A DNA stretch of 64,000 bases. Source: Lingula anatina. Lineage: Eukaryota; Brachiopoda; Lingulata; Lingulida; Lingulidae. Made by a program: the position numbers and the translations under genes. Each line of letters opens with the position of its first letter. Position 1 is the first letter of the stretch. The stretch lies in NCBI RefSeq assembly GCF_001039355.2, contig NW_019775913.1, positions 330,020 through 394,019 of the forward strand. Direction: 5' to 3'. Below the pieces are notes generated by a model. It did not search any database. It worked only from the letters and a program-made list of their open reading frames with translations, and was not told the DNA's origin. Of the stretch, positions 51,509 through 63,200 are shown one piece after another.

Positions 51509-53365
51509 CCTGAACTTACAAGAATGACCCGAGGTTGTAGTGCCCGACTACCTATTAACCGAACACGTGTGTGTTAATGAGGCCCGGATTTAAAAAAGCT
51601 GTTAAAACAAATGCCGGCATTGGTGAAAAAGTGACCTCGGCACCAATATTACCAGACTGTAACACTTCTATGCAAAATGATTACTTTAAGCTTAGTTATA
51701 TAAGGTCATACTCAAAGGAATAAGAAAATTTGGTCCATGTATGGAAGGCAGGGGAGAGAGTACTCGACTGTATCTGAATTTCGTAGTTTCGTAAAAGGGC
51801 AAGAGAAGTACAGTAGTTACCAAACCCGTCTACTTTTTATGATTTGCGAGGTAAACAGAAGTCGAAATCGGTGAAGATCAGCGGAACGTGTAAGGAAATT
51901 TGAAAGCGGAGCACGTGTCTCGATTCTGTAAATTAGGATACTCGCCCCCAAATTGCATCTGGGTGTGACTAGGTTGTGTGCACTAACACATTCGCCCTTT
52001 CAGTGCCTAGATTAAGATGATTGGGGGGTGGGGGGTGTAAGAGGGGGGTTGTTAGAAGGGTAGGGGGAGAGGGTGTTAAAGGGGGAGGGGATGTTGGACG
52101 GATTGGAGGTGGGGTGTGTTGGAGTTGCTGATGAAGGGTTTGGACTTGTACGTAAAATTGATGATAACAACAAGATGGATGAGCTCTGCGGTTATCGTAA
52201 TATATATGATATTCTGTCTGTCTTCTGTAGTTCTTTTGAGTACAACAGTCGACCAAAGAGATTTCGTTTTGGCTAAACTTGAAAATGAAGGCCTATGCAT
52301 TGAGAAGTGCCACTTAAAATGAACATTTGTTGCTCTAGCTAATCAAAAGATTAGAATTGTAATTTTAATAAAGGTTTAACTCTCTCTAACATTCCTTATA
52401 TCTCAATACCCGAAATAAGGACCTCTTGGGGGGGGGGGGGGTGAGACGTCGTCAGTAATACAGCATAGCGTTTGTTTATCAACGAGATAGATCGGGTTAA
52501 TTCAAACGCTCCACGTCCTATCGTAATCTCTAGTGTCCCCCTACCTCCCCTTATCATATATGGTTAAGTAGCGGCGACACAGAAACATTGAATAACGAGA
52601 GATATATATTCATGATGATACTGATACATATACATGTACAGAGTGGGCATTCTGTCTTAGAAGAGATGCCCCCTGTTCATGAACACGTTGTCCTCGCGTT
52701 GATGCCATACGTGACACTTAAATTTTGACTTTGACTGCAGGCAAAGTCAAATGTCACCATTTAGACTCGCTCTGATGGCTAGGATTTACGTGTAAAAATG
52801 TACAAATCTTACAGGAGTACCTCTTCGACGACAGAAAGCTTAGGAATTAGGAGAGACAGTTATTAGGATGAACGTTTTGGGAAGATTCGTAAACGTTTAG
52901 GCGATGTTTCACCTTGAAAACCGGAACTGTAATCTGCAAGTTACAGCGTTGTCATGACGACGGCTGGATAAAAACACAACGATGAGCATTCTCGGCTGAT
53001 ATTAATAATTCAGTTTTTAATTTCGCTGTTTAAATCTTTTTGGTCTGACACCAGCATTATGTTGCTTGCTATGGTGTACCTGTACATTTTCCTCAGGGAT
53101 GTCTGGATAAGACTTTCCGTAACCAGAGAAGACAAAAAGAGACTGTCACAGAAATTTCCCGAGAAGATACAAGGGCAATCCAACTCGGTAATCCGCTTGA
53201 GTCAGATTTACATAATCTGTTTAACGTTAAAATTTAGGTAGCGGTTGCAAGAGGTATGCAATAATTCAATAGTCGTGAAGGGAAGCAGACACCGTAGTAT
53301 ATTAACACCACGGGTTAACGCCATTTGGACTTTTAATAGATCTGGGACCTCCTGGTTCATATCAG

Positions 53366-53367
<2 letters not shown>

Positions 53368-53426
<59 letters not shown>
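53368..53426. repeat. (TG)n microsatellite
   Basis: About 29 TG units, the longest dinucleotide run in the window. Confidence 0.97.
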
Positions 53427-53430
<4 letters not shown>

Positions 53431-53893
53431 CGCTCACATGGGACACGTATGTCGTAGCAAGATTAGCTTCTTTGTCAGCGGATAGTGAAAAGGGGTGTAT
53501 ATATTAAAGATGAAGTTTGATGTCGTACCACTCAACCAAAGATAACCTACCGCGCTTTCCCATCAGTTTTTATGCTGCATTATTTTCAACTCAGCATGAA
53601 TACGGTATTTAAACATTTTTCTAAGTGTTTTAATTCTGTAGCCTAATTTAATTTAAGATGAGCCTGCCTCCTAATTGATACAAGACTGCAATACCTCTTA
53701 CATGTTCACCTTAGGTTAACCCAATATCTAATACATCACACAATGTGGCACCTAGATGTTCAAGGCCTACTTGATTATGTAAATAATATACAGTAGAATT
53801 GATGCATTATAGACGTGTACCATAACACACCTAAGGGAGGGCATAGCGGGCACGTACGCCCCCACCCCCGCCCGTAGTTTTTCAGGTGTTCCC

Positions 53894-53894
<1 letters not shown>

Positions 53895-53937
<43 letters not shown>
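53895..53937. repeat. (CT)n microsatellite
   Basis: Pure CT run. Confidence 0.95.
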
Positions 53938-53939
<2 letters not shown>

Positions 53940-55545
53940 AACAACAGTATAACCAAATGAACGAGATAAAACCAAGCAATATCTCATCCGCGTGTCCTAC
54001 ATATTCTATTGAAATCGTCCTCGTCTATTATTGTGCCAGGCAGTTATTGTAATAGCTGTGGCCCCTCCCTCCTTCTCTTCGATGCTAAATCTCGAAACCG
54101 TCAATGTTAATTATACTCGTTATGGGGCTTCTTAGAAATTTTATACGATATGACTTGTGTGCTGATAAGTTTTTTGACATGTATAAGTGTGGGGATGGGA
54201 AACATTTAATGAAAGAGTGAGGTAAATGTGAAACGCTCATTTCATAGAAGTTTCAGCATTGGGACTGAACCCCGTTATTGAGCCTAAGTATTGATAACGA
54301 TAAGTAATTATTTAATAACGTTTTTGCAAAGCTACCCTTTTCATGTTCTCAATGTACAGTTAAGCTTTTAGATAAATATTAACGGACATGTGCTCAGAAC
54401 CATTGTAGATAATATGATGTAGTTTCATTTTGTCTGTGCACCAAAGTGTGACTGAATAATATAAGGATATTGTTACCATATGCTACGTACACTGTAGGCC
54501 TACATGTATATTGGCGAGGGCCCCGTTAGGGGGATAGGGGGTGATCACAGTTCACGGGAAATCAAATCATCAATCATCAATCATCAATCATCAAAGCACA
54601 GTAAATAAAATTTTATTCAAATACCACTTTCGAAAATCCTGAAAATGACGATTTCCCGGGCATAATGACTTTGTTTTACGAAGGCCAAAGAGAAGAGTCG
54701 TATTCTCGAGTCAAGGTGGGCTTCACGGAAAATATGATCATTTCACGCATCTCGGGTGATAAAGAAAGGCTTCGCGGGTAATGAAAATACCCAATAGGCC
54801 CCTCATAATTTCAAAACCTAGAAACTGCATTTTTTACGTGTGAGCAACATTCCGCTTTCTCGCAACTCATTTGAATGCATATCAGACACTAATTTTGGAT
54901 TTCTTTTGTTTTGAAAGATTTTTCTACTTCAGTGTTTTTTTGTCTGTATTATCCATGAATCAGACAAACGACCTGTCTGTCCTAATACTATAATATTGAG
55001 GTGATCCTCTTTATTATCATTTCATCATTGCACGGAATGCCATCGCGTATGATTGATCAGAATTGTATAATTCCCACAGGGCTTTATGCTAAATGTTTTC
55101 TTTCTTACTGCTAGTCTCTAATTCCCGCTCACACAGGTTAAAATATAGCTTTGAGAGAGAGAGACCCGTCTGACGGTTTTAAGACGAAAGCAGTGATGAA
55201 ATGGTCACCACCTCAGCGGAGATTCACCTTAATGAATGAAGTGTGAACTGGGAAGGTGACCTGCTGCTGGACTGACGACTGTCTAGTTACTGCATGTACA
55301 GTCGATCGATGGCGTCAATAGGAACGCGCCAGGACCAGTTTTGTTGATGCATGTGTGAACGGGTTCCGAGGAAAGGAAATTCCTAGAAATTATCCAGTCA
55401 ACCCAACTGTCGATTACCGCTATTAGTCAGACTCTCATTAATGTCGCTCCTCACACGTCAGAGGAAATGAAAGATCCCTGGAGACGCGCTCTCAGTGCAT
55501 CTTAGTGGACTACTTGTGTCAGTCTCTCTCTCTCTCTCTCTCCCC

Positions 55546-55550
55546 AAAAA

Positions 55551-55601
<51 letters not shown>

Positions 55602-55603
55602 AA
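55546..55603. repeat. (AAAT)n microsatellite
   Basis: About 14 AAAT units right after a CT run. Confidence 0.95.
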
Positions 55604-57124
55604 TGAATCTTTGACTGTCGTCTGGTAAATGTACCTGAAAACATGGCAATCTACTGCTCTTAAAAGTGACAACCTTCTAGGTAAAGTATTCGCCCATATT
55701 AAATTAGCTACATTAATAAGACCTGAGCTGAGACCAGGACAAACGAGAAAAAAAATCTTTTAATTTAGTCAAAAGGTTTTTCGAAGAAAAATAATGGTGG
55801 AATTATGTGTTCTTATGAATATACGCTGGCGGAACGAACCAGGACGTAAGGTTGGGGAGCTTAGATGAAAATGGGTTTATAAAACAGTAGACGAGGAGAA
55901 TTTTACCGCTATAATATGTGATGGACAGGGATGGAACAATTTCTTGGGCTTATGGCGTTTCGTTTGTTATCAAGTTTTTAGGGTTAAAGGGGTAATGGAT
56001 TATGAAAGGACCTGCTATGCACCCCCTTCCCCCGACACACTCATACTGATCAGACAATTGTTTTTACATCAGTCGGATAAGGAATTTATATAGGAAACTC
56101 TCTGAAAGATTCACTCTCACATCTGAGAATTCCGGCAAAACAAACCACTTGCGGTGCAGCCTTTTAATCAAAGACTAAATGAAGTCCCAAATGTGAATAG
56201 TAGCCACAGGAAATTCCTCCGCGGTTAACCGCATCACCTCCCCACGCCCTCCTTTTTCGTGTCGGAGTGAAAAAACATCATTTGTATTCAGTTGTCTGTT
56301 TTTGCTCTTCATTAGCTTCCAGCAGTTTGCACTGCGAGTGTGAATGTAATCAAAGACCCAGTTTTATATACTGGGGTGGTTAATTCATCGTAAACTGTAT
56401 GCCTCTGTGCAGTATGCAGGTCTACTAGTAAAAGGAATCGTTAACACGTAGATATATTCGAGAGTAGACAAGGTGTTAAAACAGAGGATATAGCCAGGAA
56501 AAATTGTGGTTGAATATTGATTAAGTTATTCACTGTTCAGGAGATAAGGTAAGGTTATCGCAATTTTTTTTCAATTAATACATCCATCAGATTCATCATG
56601 ATTCTTCAATTAATGAGTTCTCTGCTTTTCAATCTCTTCATGTTCGTAGTCGGTGAATTACACCTTAATGATCTTTCTTTTGGATGGACCAAATATCTAA
56701 AAAAATTCCATAGGCTTGTTGGATGCTTTCAAAGGGAAGACGGGTCTAAATTAATATTTTTGTTGGCATACTTGTGGTTCTCTTAGAGTGAATGCGTTGT
56801 GGTTTGCAGAAATACACGCAATGTGCCCAAACTGCTGAATCTGATATTTTTTAAGGATTAAGTATCATACTACAATTATTTAGCATGGGAATGACATACG
56901 AAATAGAATGTATGTTTAGTATCGTGGTAGCGGCAAATGTATAATACATAATATAAAAAGGGACAGAGGTCGGACTTCGTAAAATAATTATAGTTGTCCG
57001 AAATGTTTATGACAGACGTAATGATACTTTGTAAAACTTATTCTTTGAAGATCAAATCTTTCCCCCTCCCCCTTTCATCATTCCCATTCCATTTTCTTTC
57101 TCATTTGCTCTTGCATCCTTTCCC

Positions 57125-57125
<1 letters not shown>

Positions 57126-57181
<56 letters not shown>
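57126..57181. repeat. (CT)n(TG)n(GA)n microsatellite
   Basis: CT, TG and GA runs in succession; CT and GA runs could pair as a hairpin. Confidence 0.93.
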
Positions 57182-57947
57182 CATATACAAACTTTGCATG
57201 AGTAATAAGGCACGTGTATAAATATAAGTCAGTAGTTTCAACACCGAACCATGTACGGTAAGACCGTGCTTCTCTCAGATCAACTCTCTGGACTTCAAAA
57301 CACACTCAACATGTATGATTCATTCCATGATAGTAACTGAACGCAATCCTCTATAGTCAGTGGAAATGTCCCTGAGGCAGTCACGCAGTTGCACTTTTAT
57401 TGACTCTCCCTACACACAGAATAGAAAACTTTTGAACAAAAAATAAAATAAACTTGGAATAGAACTTAATGTTTCTTTGAGGTTAAGGATCGGGGCAAGC
57501 GTTCATGCATGAAGTTACTAGTAAGTTTTTGTGGGCATATATTGAGCTGTTAGTTATTTTTCATTAAATTTAGATCACAGCCCTATTAAAGAGTTTGTCA
57601 CAGTAAAGGTGACTTGTTTTAAAAGGGTTGCCTTATGTCATTGTTTGAACTTTTTTACTGTCATCTCGTCTAGAGAATTTCCTTTGACATCCAAACAAAT
57701 CAAACCTGACACTAATGAAAAAGCTCAGTAGATTTGTTTAAGGAGACGTAGAACTTCAAAACTAGATCTTATTTGTATTGCGTGATGATGACAGATGCTG
57801 CATCAAGGTGTGTAAGAGGATCGGAGAAGCGATATAGCACCGGGGTCGTTTTCATTGTGGAAATAAACAAACTGGTTACCATGTGACACCTGTGAAAGAG
57901 ACGGCACCTTTGCTCGCGAACGTAATTCTTTATTTCTGTATTTTCAG

Positions 57948-58007
57948 TCTAGAATGCCGAGTCAACGCGGCGTCGACGGGTGTCTTCAATGGATTAAGGA
58001 TGAGCGG
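57948..58007 (+). CDS. Plakin exon 1 of window
   Basis: 60 bp, SRMPSQRGVDGCLQWIKDER. Acceptor ttttcag, donor CGG|gtgagt. Contains a possible alternative start ATG at 57954. Confidence 0.8.
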
Positions 58008-60204
58008 GTGAGTAATTCTAATTACTTTTTATGCATAGTGGTACATGTGGGGGGGGGGGGGAGGGAGGCCTTATGCTGAAGGAAAAGGGAGGGGCACGTG
58101 TCCTCTGTCACCTCCCTGGGGATCTGATCCACCACTGAGTTAACTTACACAGCATAATCAGCTAGCTTGTGGTCAAAAGCAACTGTCAGACATTAAAACA
58201 AATCTCCTAGATACGCTACTTCCAGCTAAACAAGAAAGTTATTAAATAAATCAACACTCTAGAGTCGAGTAAAGTGACATAACCACATCCTGTATTGATG
58301 CGGTGACTTGACACTGACAGATCTTTCATAAAAGAGCTCTGCCTTAAATAGCATATCATTAGAACGCGCGCCTTTAAAGGCACTGCTTAATTCGTGCCTG
58401 GGGTGAACACTGAGGACGCGCGATAAGAAAAAAGCTTTAATACAAAGATAGAATGAAACCACAGGTAAATACACTACACACAGCGAGGAGAAAAAAAACT
58501 GCTGTCGTTAAGTACGTTTATCAAGACGGTCGTTACTTCTGAATACGTCTTTTACGCTGGAGGGACACATTTGTGAAGACTGCAGTGTTAAATCACAGAC
58601 AATTATATGGGCGATTTTTTTGTTTATGAATATTACAGGTCCCCAGTTAAAATACAATAGTATAGTATTAAGTAATTGTGTATATTGTTTTAGGAGGTCC
58701 TGAGCGATGCTGATATGGGCAGTAACATGACCACTGTCCAACTGGCCATAGAGGACCAAGCCAAGAGAAATACGGCCATCAGACAATACAGGGAGCAGAT
58801 TGGCAATGCTGTGGCGGAGAACGTGAGTTCTTCTTCTTCTTCTTCTTTTTCTTCTTCTTCTTCTTCTTCTCTCTCTCTCTCTCTCTCAAATATCACCTTT
58901 TTAGTCCTTAGTCTGGTTGAAACCAGTTTGATTAAAGGCTATCTCACGCTGAGACCACCCAAAAACTCGTTAAGGGTGCGCCAATAGAAACAGTGAAATC
59001 ATTAAGTCAAGCCGCTAGTGCTTCTATCGCTTTCCATCCTCACAACTTTTCTCTCATCCCCTTATTGAATGCACAGTGGCGTATTTATGTCATGATGAAA
59101 CCACCTAAGAAGGCGGTTTATTATGAGGGATTGTCCCAAAAATCGATGCGTTTTAATAGAGCAACTTATAGCTTTTTTGTATCTCGTTTTAATGCCCTGT
59201 GCGACTATTTAGAACGTCCTGTGACTATTCCGATCGTCTTGGGTGTTGTGAAGAAAAATAACATCTATCTATAAACTGCTTGATTGATTGCATCATTGTG
59301 TTGTTTTTCAAGGATGCCACTGAATCTGAATATGCAAAGCTTCATGCACAGTACGTTGCACTGACGGTAGGTGGCATTGTGGTAGTTGAGATTTGACGCA
59401 ATCCGATGCTCATCTGTCTCACATAACACAATCCGTTTTGCTTCTAAACTTCTGTATAATTATTGCGACCATGATTTAATAAATGCACCTGAATGAACTT
59501 CCTCTCTGGGAGTAACCTTTGACATCATTACATCATGTAGAAATACTTTTTAACATAATCTGGCAACATATTTTTATATAAATTTGCAGTAAGTCTATAA
59601 ATAATATTATACGAAACACACGTTAGAGTAGTACTCCTATTGTAAAATTTACTATATATACATTTACGTATATATTTTTAGGCTACCGCAGACAAGAGAA
59701 CCCACTGTCTAGAAACACTGTCAAAAGTTTCAAGTTTAGAAGAGTATTGTTCGGTAAGTTTATAAATTCACAGAAAACAAAAGTACCCAGAAAATTTTTG
59801 TTATGAATCTTATACAGCATGTTTTAGAATAATTTTTTGATACTTGAATAAACGACGTTGGCTTTCTTATTGAAAATGTACATAAAAATGACATTTATTT
59901 CGCTCTCTCTGAACGTGATTCCAATTCAGTACAAATATTTTTCTCATCAAAAATGTTATCCTTTGCAGAATCTCAGTGCAGAATTTGACAGGACTGCCAC
60001 TCAGCTAGCAAACACAGACAAACCTAAGCATCTCAATGGGGCACCAGTGGGGGATTCCCTGTCCACGACATATGCGGCTCAGGTAAGGACAAATAAACAC
60101 AGACAAACCTAAGCATCTCAATGGGGCACCAGTGGGGGATTCCCTGTCCACGACATATGCGGCTCAGGTAAGGACAAATAAAGCAGAATACCCCTTCCAC
60201 CTCT

Positions 60205-60287
<83 letters not shown>

Positions 60288-63200
60288 AAAAAAAAAAAAA
60301 AAAAAAGAGGAAAAAGTGAAAGGAATAGGACTATAGTATGAGGGCTGCAGTAAAATAAATATACAAATACCAGTCTTTGAACTTGTTATATATAAAGCAC
60401 TCAAATTTCGAACTGAACGAGAAAGAACAGTTTTGCTATCATCCCTGGCAGGCCCCGAGTTTCAAAGGACACTGGAAACTCGTCTTAACTGTCAGCTGGC
60501 GTCACTGAAAACTTTTGCTTATATTTTTTTATTACTCCAGGATTGCATATTCGCGGTGCGGAACAACTGGGCGTGGATCCAGACTGTGGCTAAATGCATG
60601 GACACCCACCTGGCAAACGCCGCCGCCTACCACCAGGTGAGGCACATATGCCCAAGAAAAGCCCCCACTGAAACATTGCATATTCAGCTCAGGATGTTAT
60701 TTATTATCACTTTGATTGTTATTATTACCAAATATTGGTGTCGACACATCGGCATCAAATGCAGCTATAGTTGATGGATTGGGACGTTTTCTCATTTATT
60801 GATGTAATAATAAATCACAAATCCTAGAAATGTCATGCTTACGTAGGTGAACATGAGGTTCTGCAAAACAATCCATTTTACCACGGAGTAGAAATATACA
60901 ATCCATTGATAATAATAATAATAATGATAATAATAATAAAATGATGATGATGATTATGGTGGTGATAAAAAGAAAGCAAGTATTGAGAAAAAATCATTAT
61001 CACAATTACTGTACTAGCATCATTTCTATTATAATATTCTACCCGGTTTGTATTCCAGTTTTACCATGAAGTAGAAGAGTGCGATTACTGGATGAACCTT
61101 TGCCTGGCCACCCTTTATAAAAAGTTTGCAGACAGAGATATGGAGGGAGACAGGCAAAGTGCAATGCGCATGCTCAAGGAATTAGGGGTAAGTCTTCCGG
61201 TCAAATTGGCCAATCCTTTTTTTCTACGATAAAGTCTATTTAAATTGAATTTTTGTTAAGATATCGTGTTTCTTTAAGCACACATTGTGCGATGCGCATG
61301 CTCAAGGAGCACGGAAAAAAATCCTTTGAATTGGTCAATACTTTTGTGAAATTTCTTGGATGCACTATAAAGTGCAGGTCAGTGAAAGAACAATAAACAA
61401 TGAAAAAAATACTGCTAAATATTCTATTAAATCATTTCCTCTTTTACAGGAGACGCTCCAAGCCTATTTACAGTGGCAGGCCCGTGTGGATGATTTATAC
61501 GACAAAAGTAAAGACATTGTCCCTGTTAAAATGAGGACGCAAGCTTTAAAAGATCCTAAACCAGTTAGAGCGCTCTGTGCATACAAGGCAAATGGCGTAA
61601 GTACCAATTATGAGAAAAAAAGTTGAACCTGCTCACACAACGCGAAGAACCAAGCAAAAGATAAAAATAAGAAGCGGGGATGAACCGCAAATCAAAAATT
61701 ATTTCAAATAGCATGCAATTAGTTTTTCGAGTTTCACGGCTTTTTATGGCCGCTCCATTACAATATTTGTTTACCAAAAAGTGTATCGTTGATGATTTGG
61801 AAAAGATAAGTAATACCCAAAAGTTCCATCTACACATTGAAAATGCTACATGTACAATGCATCATTGTTCATTTCAGGTCCAGATACAGGACGGAGAAGA
61901 TCTGACACTTTTAGACAACACAGATCCAACAAAGTGGAAGGTAAAATAGCGATTGAAAACAAAATCCAAAACATAATTGTAACTCTTTTTCAGCTTTCCT
62001 TAGAGAAAGTTAAACAGCTTACTATGTGCATTGGGCCTGTAAAAAACACCAAAGAAATTCTGCATTGCACCCCATATCTCCAAGGTAAACCCTATTATAT
62101 TATATTATATTATATTATATTATATTATATTATATTATATTTTGACAGGTAAAAACTAAGAAGGGTCCAGAGCTGTTTATACCTGCAGTGTGTGTTCTGA
62201 TACCACCAATGGACGTAGACGCAGTAGAGGCAGCAACAAGGTAACTGTGTGATAAAATACACATGGTAAGCCAGAGACAATTAAAACCGTCGAACTCAGC
62301 GTCTTCATTTCCGTCTTTATTTCTTTCACCTGCTATGATGAACCATCAATACAAAGGACTAGAAACAGTGTACCGGTTGATATAACTGTTGATTAATTGT
62401 TATATATTGTACAAAAAAGGTTTATTGAAGATGAAAATACTTTGATTTCAGATTACGGTTACAGTTGCTGGCCATTTGGACACAGTGTGTGAAGAGACTA
62501 GGAAAACAGATGATCACTCTCATGCAACTAGTTTTTAGAGATTGGAGTACTGAGGAGGTGAGTGACCTTGACCCAGCACCTGACCTTGACCTTATGACCC
62601 ATAATGTGCTGCAATATATGCTCTAAACCTGTCGTCAAGATTAAGGCTGGTTATTTAGGTCTTACTAGTATGCTTGATGAAGCGAAATGTTGCTGTTTTC
62701 CCATTGGATTCCTTGATCTCACAAAATCTCGAGAGACGAGGGTCTTTTAAGTACAACCTGGCATTTTGAATTTTTCATTACCATTTTTTTTCATTTAGTC
62801 TATTACTTTTAAAGCATGAAGTGCGTTGTAAACTTTTGAAAAGTGCAAATATGAAGGTATATTGCTTGGAAATGATTATTCGTGTGAGTTTGGTCTTGTA
62901 AGAAGGGGAGAGGGATTTTGGAAATGGATAAATGAGTGTGATGTTAAGTGAAAGGCATTGGCTGTCATCGCTTTGGTTGGAAGAACATGGCGCTGCAGAT
63001 ATTCTCGGAAGCAACTGCACTATTTGGCAGCATGTTTGTGAAGATAAAAGAGACTATATGAGTTTATATGAGTACACGCCCTTATTGTGCTTCATAATTG
63101 AAAACGTTTTGTAAAGCGTGAATGCATACTATACATGTAGTACTCGGTACATGCTGACATATTTTTTCATCCTCTTTTCGGTGCTTTATTATTTATATGA

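Larger units (their letters stand above)
50745..57947. other. Spacer or long intron without recognised genes
   Basis: Microsatellites at 51473 (CT), 53368 (TG), 53895 (CT), 55546 (AAAT) and 57126 (CT/TG/GA), a G-rich stretch at 52021-52090, an ATCAATC minisatellite near 54563-54594 and a palindrome at 52711. No coding sequence supported. Confidence 0.5.

Noticed and set aside
60132-60404. Poly-Lys or poly-Phe frames around 60.2 kb
   Set aside because: Translation of the poly(A) tract.
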